A DNA stretch of 64,000 nucleotides. Source: Pseudomonas batumici. GTDB taxonomy: Bacteria > Pseudomonadota > Gammaproteobacteria > Pseudomonadales > Pseudomonadaceae. Positions 16,767 to 26,393 of the stretch are shown here, in pieces. Location: positions 30,487 to 94,486 of the forward strand of contig NZ_JXDG01000034.1 in assembly GCF_000820515.1 (NCBI RefSeq), written 5' to 3'. The notes under the pieces are model-generated. The model did no database searches, had not been told where the DNA came from, and worked only from the letters and a program-made list of their open reading frames with translations. Numbering within the stretch: the stretch's first letter is position 1; every line of letters starts with the position of its first letter. A program made the translations under genes and the position numbers.

Positions 16767-18077
16767 ATGAAAGCCATTGCCACCGCACTGCTCGTCACCA
16801 CCGGCCTCACCCTCAGCGGCGTCAGCCTCGCCGCCCAGACCCTGACCATCGCCACCGTCAACAACAGTGACATGATCCGCATGCAGAAGCTGTCGAAGAC
16901 CTTCGAAGCCGAGCACCCGGACATCAAGCTCAACTGGGTGGTGCTGGAAGAAAACGTCCTGCGTCAACGGCTGACCACCGACATCGCCACCCAGGGCGGC
17001 CAGTTCGACGTGCTGACCATCGGCATGTACGAAGCTGCACTCTGGGGCGCCAAGGGCTGGCTGGAACCGATGAACAACCTGCCCGCTTCCTACGATATCG
17101 ACGATGTGTTCCCGTCGGTGCGTGACGGTCTTTCCGTCAAGGGCACGCTGTTCGCCCTGCCGTTCTACGCCGAAAGCTCCATGACCTACTACCGCACCGA
17201 CCTGTTCAAGGACGCCGGCCTGAGCATGCCCGAACGCCCGACCTGGGAACAGATCGGCGAGTTCGCCGCCAAGCTCAACCACCCCGAGAAGGAACAATAC
17301 GGTATCTGCCTGCGGGGCAAGGCCGGCTGGGGCGAGAACATGGCCCTGATCACCACCGTGGCCAATGCCTACGGCGCCCGCTGGTTCGATGAGAAGTGGC
17401 AACCGGAATTCAACGGCCCCGAATGGAAGAACGCCCTGAACTTCTATGCCGAGACCATGAAGAAGGCCGGCCCGCCGGGCGCCTCGAGTAACGGTTTCAA
17501 CGAAAACCTGGCGCTGTTCAACAGCGGCAAGTGCGCCATGTGGGTCGACGCCAGCGTGGCCGGCTCCTTCGTCACCGACAAGACCCAGAGCAAGGTCAGC
17601 GACCACGTGGGCTTTACCTACGCGCCGCACCAGGTCACCGACAAAGGCTCGGCCTGGCTCTACTCCTGGGCCCTGGCGATCCCCACCAGTTCCAAGGCCA
17701 AGGACGCGGCGAAAGTCTTCAGCAGTTGGGCCACTTCCAGGGAGTACGCGGCGCTGGTCGCCAAGGAAGACGGCATTGCCAACGTACCGCCGGGCACGCG
17801 CGCCTCGACCTACAGCGATGCCTACATGAAGGCCGCACCGTTCGCGAAGATCACCCTGGAATCGCTCAAGGCCGCCAACCCGAAAGACCCGAGCGCCAAG
17901 CCCGTGCCTTATGTGGGGATCCAGCTGGTGACCATTCCCGAGTTCCAGGCCATCGGCACCCAGGTCGGCAAGCAGTTCTCCGCCGCGCTGACCGGCCAGA
18001 CCACGGCCGACAAGGCCCTGGCCGATGCCCAGACTTTCACCGAACGGGAAATGAAACGCGCGGGTTATCCCAAGTAA
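16767..18077 (+). CDS. mtlE: Polyol ABC transporter substrate-binding protein
   Basis: A 436-residue periplasmic binding protein for mannitol, and by family also glucitol and arabitol. A signal peptide (MKAIATALLVTTGLTLSGVSLAAQ) precedes an extracellular-binding-protein family 1 fold with LTIATVNNSDMIRMQKLSKTFEAEHPDIKLNWV and repeated aromatic sugar-contact residues. GAGGAG sits seven bases before the ATG. It is the first gene of mtlEFGKDYZ. A REPIN separates it from the permease genes, which could let the binding protein be made in excess. Confidence 0.95.
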   Translation: MKAIATALLVTTGLTLSGVSLAAQTLTIATVNNSDMIRMQKLSKTFEAEHPDIKLNWVVLEENVLRQRLTTDIATQGGQFDVLTIGMYEAALWGAKGWLEPMNNLPASYDIDDVFPSVRDGLSVKGTLFALPFYAESSMTYYRTDLFKDAGLSMPERPTWEQIGEFAAKLNHPEKEQYGICLRGKAGWGENMALITTVANAYGARWFDEKWQPEFNGPEWKNALNFYAETMKKAGPPGASSNGFNENLALFNSGKCAMWVDASVAGSFVTDKTQSKVSDHVGFTYAPHQVTDKGSAWLYSWALAIPTSSKAKDAAKVFSSWATSREYAALVAKEDGIANVPPGTRASTYSDAYMKAAPFAKITLESLKAANPKDPSAKPVPYVGIQLVTIPEFQAIGTQVGKQFSAALTGQTTADKALADAQTFTEREMKRAGYPK

Positions 18078-18087
18078 CCCCGAATTT

Positions 18088-18189
18088 CTGTAGGAGCCGG
18101 CTTGCCGGCGATGGACTCAAAGGCGCCGCGTTTACCTGCTGGACACGCGTCATCGTTGACGACCATCGCGAGCAAGCTCGCTCCTACAG
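18088..18189. repeat. REPIN between mtlE and mtlF
   Basis: A left arm of the GTAGGAGCCGGCTTGCCGGC type is paired with a right arm of a related subtype (ATCGCGAGCAAGCTCGCTCC). The unlike arms suggest a mixed or rearranged pair. No T-run follows, so it would shape the transcript rather than end it. Confidence 0.85.
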
Positions 18190-18234
18190 GGCCCGAGTCG
18201 TGTCTGCTCCTGTTCTCAATCGGTTTTGAACGCC

Positions 18235-19161
18235 ATGAATACCTCCACTGCCAAAGCCCATATGGATATCCCCCTGCCCGTGCGCAAAAGCCGTTTGCGC
18301 AACCCCGGCTGGTTTCTGGTCACCCCGTCAGTTGGCCTGCTGCTGCTGTGGATGATCGTGCCCCTGGGCATGACTCTCTACTTTTCGCTGATCCGCTACA
18401 ACCTGCTCTACCCGGGGGAAAACCAGTTCGTCGGGCTGGAAAACTTCAGCTACTTCCTGACCGACTCGGGGTTTCTCCCCGGCGCCACCAACACCCTGTT
18501 GCTGGTGGGCAGCGTGCTGCTGATCAGCGTGGTGTTCGGCGTGCTGATCTCGGCGCTGCTGGAGGCCAGTGAGTTCTTCGGTCGCGGCATCGTCCGGGTC
18601 CTGCTGATCTCGCCCTTCTTCATCATGCCCACCGTGGGCGCGCTGATCTGGAAGAACCTGATTTTCCACCCGGTCTCGGGGATTCTCGCCGCGCTGTGGC
18701 GACTGTTCGACGCGCAGCCGGTGGACTGGCTGGCCCACTACCCGCTGCTGTCGATCATCATCATCGTGTCCTGGCAGTGGCTGCCCTTCGCCATCCTGAT
18801 CCTGATGACCGCCATGCAGTCCCTCGACCAGGAACAGAAGGAAGCCGCGCGCCTGGACGGTGCCGGTCCCGTGGCGATCTTCTGGCACCTGACCCTGCCG
18901 CACCTGGCCCGGCCGATCGCCGTGGTGGTGATGATCGAGACCATCTTCCTGCTCTCGGTGTTCGCCGAAATTTTCACCACCACCAACGGCGGTCCCGGCT
19001 ATGCCTCGACCAACCTGGCGTACCTGATCTACAACCAGGCGCTGGTGCAGTTCGACGTCGGCATGGCGTCGGCCGGCGGCCTGATCGCTGTGGTCATCGC
19101 CAATATCGCCGCGATCATCCTGGTGCGGATGATCGGCAAAAACCTGACAGACAAGCCTTGA
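18235..19161 (+). CDS. mtlF: Polyol ABC transporter permease
   Basis: A 308-residue inner-membrane permease of the MalF type with six transmembrane segments (WFLVTPSVGLLLLWMIVPLGMTLYF is the first). The EAA loop that docks on the ATPase is EQKEAARLDGAGPVAIFWHLTLPHL. The ATG at 18235 is the best start but has no clear Shine-Dalgarno sequence; ATG at 18262 is an alternative. It is followed by mtlG after 10 bases. Confidence 0.94.
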   Translation: MNTSTAKAHMDIPLPVRKSRLRNPGWFLVTPSVGLLLLWMIVPLGMTLYFSLIRYNLLYPGENQFVGLENFSYFLTDSGFLPGATNTLLLVGSVLLISVVFGVLISALLEASEFFGRGIVRVLLISPFFIMPTVGALIWKNLIFHPVSGILAALWRLFDAQPVDWLAHYPLLSIIIIVSWQWLPFAILILMTAMQSLDQEQKEAARLDGAGPVAIFWHLTLPHLARPIAVVVMIETIFLLSVFAEIFTTTNGGPGYASTNLAYLIYNQALVQFDVGMASAGGLIAVVIANIAAIILVRMIGKNLTDKP

Positions 19162-19171
19162 GGCCCGCGCC

Positions 19172-20008
<837 letters not shown>

Positions 20009-20040
20009 CCCTCAAAGAATAAGCACAAAGGAGCGCCATC

Positions 20041-21144
20041 ATGGCCAACCTGAAAATCAAGAATCTGCAGAAAGGCTTCGAAGGCCTGTCCATCATCAAG
20101 GGCATCGACCTGCAAGTGAACGACCGCGAGTTCGTGGTCTTCGTTGGCCCGTCCGGCTGCGGCAAATCGACCCTGCTGCGGCTGATCGCCGGCCTGGAGG
20201 AAGTCACCTCCGGCACCATCGAGCTGGACGGTCGCGATATCACCGAAGTCAGCCCGGCCAAGCGCGACCTGGCCATGGTGTTCCAGACCTACGCCCTGTA
20301 CCCGCACATGAGCGTGCGCAAGAACATGTCCTTCGCCCTGGACCTGGCCGGCGAGGCCAAGGCCGAGGTGGAACGCAAGGTCAATGAAGCCGCGCGGATC
20401 CTCGAGCTCGGCCCGCTGCTGGAGCGCAAGCCCAAGCAACTCTCCGGTGGCCAGCGCCAGCGGGTCGCCATCGGTCGTGCCATCGTGCGCAACCCGAAGA
20501 TCTTCCTGTTCGACGAACCGCTGTCCAACCTCGATGCCGCCCTGCGGGTGCAGATGCGCCTGGAACTGGCGCGCCTGCATAAAGAGTTGCAGGCCACCAT
20601 GATCTACGTGACCCACGACCAGGTCGAAGCCATGACCCTGGCCGACAAGGTGGTGGTGCTCAACGGCGGTCGCATCGAGCAGGTCGGCTCGCCCCTGGAG
20701 CTCTACCATGCGCCGGCCAACCTGTTCGTCGCCGGCTTCCTCGGCACCCCGAAAATGGGCTTTCTCAAGGGCAAGGTCAGTCGCCTCGACGGCCAGGGCT
20801 GCGAAGTCGAGCTGGACGCCGGCACGCGCATCAGCCTGCCGTTGAGCGGCGCCAGCCTCAGCGTCGGCAGCCCGGTGACCCTGGGCATTCGCCCGGAGCA
20901 CCTGGAAATCGCCAAGCCCGGCGACTGCACCCTACAGGTCACCGCCGACGTCGGCGAACGCCTGGGCAGCGACACCTTCTGCCACGTGCGCACCGCCTCC
21001 GGCGAGGCCCTGACCATGCGCATCCGCGGGGACATGGCCAGCCAGTACGGTGAAACCCTCCAGCTGCACCTGGACAGCCGCCACTGCCATTTATTCGATG
21101 CCGGCGGTGTGGCGGTTGCCCGTCCGCTGCGCGCTGCCGCCTGA
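20041..21144 (+). CDS. mtlK: Polyol ABC transporter ATP-binding protein
   Basis: A 367-residue MalK/UgpC-type ATPase energising polyol uptake. Walker A is GPSGCGKST, the signature is LSGGQRQRVAIGRAI, Walker B is IFLFDEPLSNLD and the H-loop is YVTHDQVEAMTLAD. The C-terminal quarter (from about residue 235) is the TOBE/MalK regulatory domain (LGIRPEHLEI). AAAGGAG precedes the ATG. Confidence 0.96.
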   Translation: MANLKIKNLQKGFEGLSIIKGIDLQVNDREFVVFVGPSGCGKSTLLRLIAGLEEVTSGTIELDGRDITEVSPAKRDLAMVFQTYALYPHMSVRKNMSFALDLAGEAKAEVERKVNEAARILELGPLLERKPKQLSGGQRQRVAIGRAIVRNPKIFLFDEPLSNLDAALRVQMRLELARLHKELQATMIYVTHDQVEAMTLADKVVVLNGGRIEQVGSPLELYHAPANLFVAGFLGTPKMGFLKGKVSRLDGQGCEVELDAGTRISLPLSGASLSVGSPVTLGIRPEHLEIAKPGDCTLQVTADVGERLGSDTFCHVRTASGEALTMRIRGDMASQYGETLQLHLDSRHCHLFDAGGVAVARPLRAAA

Positions 21145-21162
21145 TTGTCGAGAGCCCTTGCA

Positions 21163-22632
21163 ATGAAACTGAATAAACAGAATCTCCACCGGCTGGCTCC
21201 GCAAGTCAGCCTGCCGCACTACGACCCGGCCGACACCCGCCAGGGCATTGCCCATATCGGCGTCGGCGGTTTCCACCGCGCCCACCAGGCTTACTACACC
21301 GACGCCCTGATGAACACCGGCGAGGACCTGGACTGGGCCATCTGCGGGGTCGGCCTGCGCAACGAGGACCGCCGCGCCCGGGACGACCTGGCCGGGCAGG
21401 ATTATCTGTTCACCCTGTTCGAGCTGGGCGACAGCGATGACCGCGAAGTCCGGGTGATCGGCGCCATCAGCGACATGCTGCTGGCCCAGGACGATCGTCA
21501 GGCGCTGATCGACAAGCTCGCCTCGGCGCAGATCCGCATCGTCTCGCTGACCATCACCGAGGGCGGCTACTGCATCGACGACAGCAACGGCGAGTTCATG
21601 GCGCACCTGCCGCAGATCCAGCACGACCTCGCCTACCCCGATGCGCCGCAGACCGTCTTCGGCTTTCTCTGCGCGGCCCTGGCCAGGCGCCGGGCCGCGG
21701 GCATCCCGGCCTTCACCCTGATGTCCTGCGACAACCTGCCCCACAACGGCGCGGTGATCCGCAAGGCGCTGCTGGCCTTCGCCGCCTTGCGCGACGCCGA
21801 CCTGCATGACTGGATCGCCGCCCACGTGAGCTTCCCCAATGCCATGGTCGACCGCATCACGCCGATGACCAGCGCCGCCCATCGCCTGCAACTGCACGAC
21901 GAGCACGGCGTCGACGATGCCTGGCCGGTGGTGTGCGAGCCGTTCGTGCAATGGGTGCTGGAGGACAAGTTCGTCAACGGTCGTCCGGCCTGGGAAAAGG
22001 TCGGCGTGCAGTTCACCGACGACGTCACGCCCTACGAAGAGATGAAGATCAAGCTGCTCAACGGCAGCCACCTGGCGCTGACCTACCTGGGTTTTCTCAA
22101 GGGCTATCGCTTCGTCCACGAGACCATGAACGACCCGCTGTTCGTGAAATACATGCGCGCCTACATGGACCTGGACGTCACCCCGCAACTGGCGCCGGTG
22201 CCGGGCATCGACCTGGGCGCGTACAAGGACACCCTGGTCCAGCGCTTCTCCAACCAGGCGATTGCCGACCAGTTGGAACGGGTCTGTTCCGATGGCTCGT
22301 CGAAGTTTCCCAAATTCACCGTGCCAACCATCAACCGCCTGATTGCCGACGGTCGCGCGACCGAGCGCGCGGCACTGGTGGTGGCGGCCTGGGCCTTGTA
22401 CCTCAAGGGCGTCGATGAAAACGGCGTGACCTACGCGATTCCCGATCCCCGGGCCGAGTTCTGCCAGGCGCTGGTGGCGGATGACACGCTGATCGTGCAA
22501 CGGCTGCTGGCCGTGGAAGAGATCTTCGGCACTGTGATTCCCCAGTCCGACGAGTTTGTCGCCGCTTTCAAACGCTGCTTCGACAGCTTGCGGGAAGTGG
22601 GGGTAAGCAAGACGCTGGAGCGTTTGCTATGA
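21163..22632 (+). CDS. mtlD: Mannitol 2-dehydrogenase
   Basis: A 489-residue NAD-dependent polyol dehydrogenase that oxidises mannitol to fructose (and arabitol to xylulose). It belongs to the long-chain, metal-independent family. The coenzyme motif GVGGFHRAH is at residues 33-41. The catalytic set K295, N300 and H303 in KIKLLNGSH, with N191 in CDN, falls at exactly the numbering of the P. fluorescens enzyme. The ATG at 21163 follows mtlK after 18 bases. The stop overlaps the mtlY start by four bases. Confidence 0.97.
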   Translation: MKLNKQNLHRLAPQVSLPHYDPADTRQGIAHIGVGGFHRAHQAYYTDALMNTGEDLDWAICGVGLRNEDRRARDDLAGQDYLFTLFELGDSDDREVRVIGAISDMLLAQDDRQALIDKLASAQIRIVSLTITEGGYCIDDSNGEFMAHLPQIQHDLAYPDAPQTVFGFLCAALARRRAAGIPAFTLMSCDNLPHNGAVIRKALLAFAALRDADLHDWIAAHVSFPNAMVDRITPMTSAAHRLQLHDEHGVDDAWPVVCEPFVQWVLEDKFVNGRPAWEKVGVQFTDDVTPYEEMKIKLLNGSHLALTYLGFLKGYRFVHETMNDPLFVKYMRAYMDLDVTPQLAPVPGIDLGAYKDTLVQRFSNQAIADQLERVCSDGSSKFPKFTVPTINRLIADGRATERAALVVAAWALYLKGVDENGVTYAIPDPRAEFCQALVADDTLIVQRLLAVEEIFGTVIPQSDEFVAAFKRCFDSLREVGVSKTLERLL

Positions 22633-24119
22633 GTCAAAGACTCTACCTGGGTATCGACTGCGGTACCCAGGGCACCAAGGCTATCGTCCTCGATACCGTC
22701 AGCGGCCAGGTGCTGGGCCAGGGCTCGGCTCCCCATACCCTGATCAGCGGCGCCAACGGCCGCCGCGAGCAGGACACCCGGCAATGGCTGGAGGCGTTCA
22801 CCCTGGCCACCCGCCAGGCACTGGAAGCCGCGGCGGTGGACGGCCAGGCGATCCTCGGCATCGGCGTTTCCGGCCAGCAACATGGCCTGGTCCTGCTCGA
22901 CAAGCATGGCCAGGTCCTGCGTCCGGCCAAGCTCTGGTGCGACACCGAAACCACCGCGGAAAACCAGCGCCTGCTGGAGCACCTGGGGGGCGAACAGGGT
23001 TCGCTCGAGCGCCTGGGCCTCGTGATCGCGCCCGGTTATACCCTGTCCAAGCTGCTCTGGACCCGGGAACAGCATCCGGAACTGTTCGCCCGGATCGCCC
23101 ATGTCCTGCTGCCCCACGACTACCTCAACTACTGGCTGACCGGCCGTAGTTGCGCGGAATACGGAGATGCGTCGGGCAGCGGCTATTTCGATGTGCGCAA
23201 GCGTTGCTGGGACCTGCAACTGCTGCGCGACATCGACCCCACGGGGCGCCTGCAAGCCGCCCTGCCGGAACTGCTCGAAGCCCACCAGCCGGTCGGCCGG
23301 GTGCTGCCCGGGATTGCCCGGCAGCTGGGCATCAACCCCAATGCGCTGGTCTCCAGCGGCGGCGGCGACAACATGATGGGCGCCATCGGCACCGGCAACA
23401 TCCGGCCCGGCGTCATCACCATGAGCCTGGGTTCCTCCGGCACCGTCTACGCCTACGCCGAACAGCCGCCGATCAGCCCGGACGCCTCGGTGGCGGCCTT
23501 CTGCTCCTCCAGCGGCGGCTGGCTGCCGCTGATCTGCACGATGAACCTGACCAACGCCACCGGCGCCGTCCGTGAGTTGTTCGACCTCGACCTCGAACAT
23601 TTCAACGCCTGCGTCGCCCAGGCTCCGATCGGTGCCGAGGGCGTCAGCATGCTGCCGTTCCTCAACGGCGAACGGGTCCCCGCCCTACCCCAGGCCACCG
23701 GCAGCCTGCTGGGCCTGACCCTGACCAACCTGACCCGGGCCAACCTGTGCCGGGCGGCGGTCGAGGGCACCACCTTCGGCCTGCGCTACGGCCTCGACCT
23801 GCTGCGCGGCAACGGCCTGCACAGCCACGGCATCCGCCTGATCGGTGGCGGCGCGAAGAGCGCGGTCTGGCGGCAGATGGTCGCCGATATCATGGACACC
23901 CCCGTGGTCTGCACCGAGCAGAGCGAAGCCGCCGCGCTGGGTGCCGCGATCCAGGCCGCCTGGTGCGAGTCCGGGGCAATTCACAGCCTGGCCGAACTGT
24001 GCGACCGTTGCGTCAGCCTCGATACGGCGAGTGCAACCCGGCCGATCCCGGCCAATGTCAGCGCCTATCAACCGATCTATCACCGCTACCGCCAACAGGT
24101 CGCGGCCATTCAAGAGTGA
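22629..24119 (+). CDS. mtlY: Xylulokinase
   Basis: A 496-residue FGGY-family carbohydrate kinase phosphorylating D-xylulose made from arabitol. The N-terminal ATPase motif LYLGIDCGTQGTKAIVLD, the catalytic region GISGQQHGLVLLDKHG (here GVSGQQHG), and the C-terminal ADP-binding block IRLIGGGAKSAVWRQMVADI with ALGAAI are present. It starts with a four-base overlap on mtlD, indicating coupling, and is followed by mtlZ after six bases. Confidence 0.95.
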   Translation: MSQRLYLGIDCGTQGTKAIVLDTVSGQVLGQGSAPHTLISGANGRREQDTRQWLEAFTLATRQALEAAAVDGQAILGIGVSGQQHGLVLLDKHGQVLRPAKLWCDTETTAENQRLLEHLGGEQGSLERLGLVIAPGYTLSKLLWTREQHPELFARIAHVLLPHDYLNYWLTGRSCAEYGDASGSGYFDVRKRCWDLQLLRDIDPTGRLQAALPELLEAHQPVGRVLPGIARQLGINPNALVSSGGGDNMMGAIGTGNIRPGVITMSLGSSGTVYAYAEQPPISPDASVAAFCSSSGGWLPLICTMNLTNATGAVRELFDLDLEHFNACVAQAPIGAEGVSMLPFLNGERVPALPQATGSLLGLTLTNLTRANLCRAAVEGTTFGLRYGLDLLRGNGLHSHGIRLIGGGAKSAVWRQMVADIMDTPVVCTEQSEAAALGAAIQAAWCESGAIHSLAELCDRCVSLDTASATRPIPANVSAYQPIYHRYRQQVAAIQE

Positions 24120-24125
24120 GCATCC

Positions 24126-25061
24126 ATGTATCTGGTCTGTGGTGAAGCGCTGTTTGATTTTTTCAGCGATGAGACAAGTGGGCAAACCTCGAAAGTGAAC
24201 TTCAAGGCCATTGCCGGCGGTTCGCCGTTCAACGTCGCGGTCGGCCTGCGCCGCCTGGGGGTCGACGTGGGGTTGTTTGCCGGGCTGTCCAACGACTACC
24301 TGGGACGCCGCCTGCAACAGGTCCTTCGCGAAGAAGGCGTGCGCGCGGATTACCTGTTGGACTTCGACGCACCCACCACCCTGGCGATGGTCGCCGTGGG
24401 TGCCGACGGCTCGCCCCATTACAGTTTCCGCGGCGAAGGCTGCGCCGACCGCCAGTTGCTGCCGAACCACCTGCCCACGCTGGGGGATGAGGTTCGCGGC
24501 CTGCATATCGGCTCGTTCTCGCTGGTGGTGCAGCCGATTGCCGATACGTTGCTGGCGCTGGTTCGCCGGGAAAGCGGCCGGCGCCTGATCACGCTCGACC
24601 CCAATGTACGGCTCAACCCGGAGCCAGACATCGAATTGTGGCGCCAACGTATCGCGACCCTGGCCGAACAGGCCGACATGATCAAGGTCAGCGACGAGGA
24701 CCTGAGCCTGCTCTACCCCGATCGCGACCCGCAGAGCATCGCCCAGGCGTGGTTGGCCCAGCGTTGCCAACTGGTGTTCCTGACCCGTGGCACCCAGGGC
24801 GCCGGCGTCTTCAGTCGCCGGCATGGTCACTGGTCGGTGCCGGCCCGCGAAGTCGTCACCGCCGATACCGTCGGTGCCGGCGATACCTTCCAGGCGGCGC
24901 TGATCGCCTGGTTGACCGAACAGCAGCTTGACTCAGTGAAAGGACTCGAGCGCCTGGAAAAGGCCCAGATCGACGCGATGCTGAACTTCGCCGTCAGTGC
25001 CGCCGCAATTACCTGCAGCCGCACCGGGCCAGACCTGCCGTATCGCCATCAGGTGGTGTAA
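24126..25061 (+). CDS. mtlZ: Fructokinase
   Basis: A 311-residue PfkB-family kinase phosphorylating fructose produced by MtlD. PfkB signature 1 is AIAGGSPFNVAVGLRRLG and signature 2 is DTVGAGDTFQAALIAWL with the catalytic Asp. It is the last gene of the mtl operon. No T-run terminator is visible in the 27 bases before the converging ATPase gene. Confidence 0.95.
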   Translation: MYLVCGEALFDFFSDETSGQTSKVNFKAIAGGSPFNVAVGLRRLGVDVGLFAGLSNDYLGRRLQQVLREEGVRADYLLDFDAPTTLAMVAVGADGSPHYSFRGEGCADRQLLPNHLPTLGDEVRGLHIGSFSLVVQPIADTLLALVRRESGRRLITLDPNVRLNPEPDIELWRQRIATLAEQADMIKVSDEDLSLLYPDRDPQSIAQAWLAQRCQLVFLTRGTQGAGVFSRRHGHWSVPAREVVTADTVGAGDTFQAALIAWLTEQQLDSVKGLERLEKAQIDAMLNFAVSAAAITCSRTGPDLPYRHQVV

Positions 25062-25088
25062 CCCCGAAGCACGACGGACAGCGCTGAA

Positions 25089-26258
25089 TCAACCGTGCGG
25101 CGAGTTGCCGTCCTCCACCAAGCCCCAATCCTTGGCATCCAACTCCTTCGCCGCGATCGGCGGCGCGGGAGGGGTCTTCTGCACGGCCAGGGCCGCGGTA
25201 TCCTGATGCAGCTTCAGGCGCAGGCGCAGGTTGTTCACCGAGTCGGCATTCTTCAACGCCTCCTCCTCGTCGATCGCCCCTTCCACCACCAGTTCGAACA
25301 AGGCCGTATCGAAGGTGCGCATGCCGATGATCTCGGACTTCTCCATGATCCCCTTGAGTTCGGAAAACTCATTGCGCTTGATGAAGTCACGCACCGTCGG
25401 CGTGCCCAGCATCACCTCCACGGCCGCCCGGCGCTTGCCGTCCTGGGTATTGACCAGGCGCTGCGAGACGAAGGCCTTCAGGTTGTTGCCCAGGTCGTTG
25501 AGCAGTTGCGGGCGGCGGTCTTCGGGGAAAAAGTTGATGATGCGGTCCAGCGCCTGGTTGGCGTTGTTGGCGTGCAGGGTGGAGATCGCCAGGTGCCCGG
25601 TATCGGCGAACGCCAGGGCGTGCTCCATGGTTTCGCGGTCGCGGATCTCGCCGATCAGGATCACATCCGGGGCCTGGCGCAGGGTGTTTTTCAGCGCCGC
25701 GTGGAAACTGCGGGTGTCGACCCCGACTTCGCGCTGGTTGATGATCGACTTCTTGTGCCGATGGATATACTCCACCGGGTCTTCGATGGTGATGATATGG
25801 CCGCTGCTGTGGCGATTGCGGTAGTCGATCAGCGCCGCCAGCGAAGTGGACTTGCCTGAACCGGTGGCACCGACGAACAGCACCAGGCCACGTTTCTCCA
25901 TGATGGTCTCAAGCAGGATCGGTGGCAGCTTGAGGTCTTCGAAACGAGGGATTTCCAGCTTGATGTTGCGCGCCACGATCGACACTTCGTTGCGCTGCTT
26001 GAAGATATTGATACGGAACCGCCCGACACCGGGCAAGGACAACGCCAGGTTCATTTCCAGTTCCCGTTCGAACTGCAGGCGTTGTTCGGGGTCCATGATA
26101 CCGTCGGCGATGGCCGCCACCTCACCGAGCTTCAGCGATTCGCTGCCCAACGGCTTGAGCACGCCATTGAACTTGGCACAGGGCGGCGCACCGGTGGACA
26201 GGTACAGGTCCGAGCCGTCCTGGGCGGCCAGGGTTTTCAGCAACGCGTGGATATCCAT
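25089..26258 (-). CDS. PilT/PilU-like type IV pilus retraction ATPase
   Basis: A 389-residue hexameric secretion-type ATPase of the PilT/PilU family. Walker A is GATGSGKSTSLAAL, the Asp box is IITIEDPVEYIHRHK, Walker B is DVILIGEIRDRETMEHAL, and the His box is HLAISTLHANNANQALDRI. It is closer to PilU in the ALKNTLRQAPDVILIGE stretch. The ATG at 26258 gives MDIHALLKTLAAQDGSDLYL, the family N-terminus; the frame stays open far upstream but opposes a histidine kinase gene and is not coding there. The C-terminal tail (TPPAPPIAAKELDAKDW) is longer than usual. No other pilus gene is nearby, so it is an orphan retraction motor. Confidence 0.92.
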   Translation of the reverse strand: MDIHALLKTLAAQDGSDLYLSTGAPPCAKFNGVLKPLGSESLKLGEVAAIADGIMDPEQRLQFERELEMNLALSLPGVGRFRINIFKQRNEVSIVARNIKLEIPRFEDLKLPPILLETIMEKRGLVLFVGATGSGKSTSLAALIDYRNRHSSGHIITIEDPVEYIHRHKKSIINQREVGVDTRSFHAALKNTLRQAPDVILIGEIRDRETMEHALAFADTGHLAISTLHANNANQALDRIINFFPEDRRPQLLNDLGNNLKAFVSQRLVNTQDGKRRAAVEVMLGTPTVRDFIKRNEFSELKGIMEKSEIIGMRTFDTALFELVVEGAIDEEEALKNADSVNNLRLRLKLHQDTAALAVQKTPPAPPIAAKELDAKDWGLVEDGNSPHG

Positions 26259-26393
26259 GGCAAAGGTGTCCGCAATACAGTCAAAAAGAGGTTGAGCGAT
26301 TAAGCTTGTGTCATTTGAATATGACGAATGTCTACAGCTTGGCGGGATAATAAGCCGCAGCGCAACCCAAAGCTTCACCTTCAAGGCAGGTTT

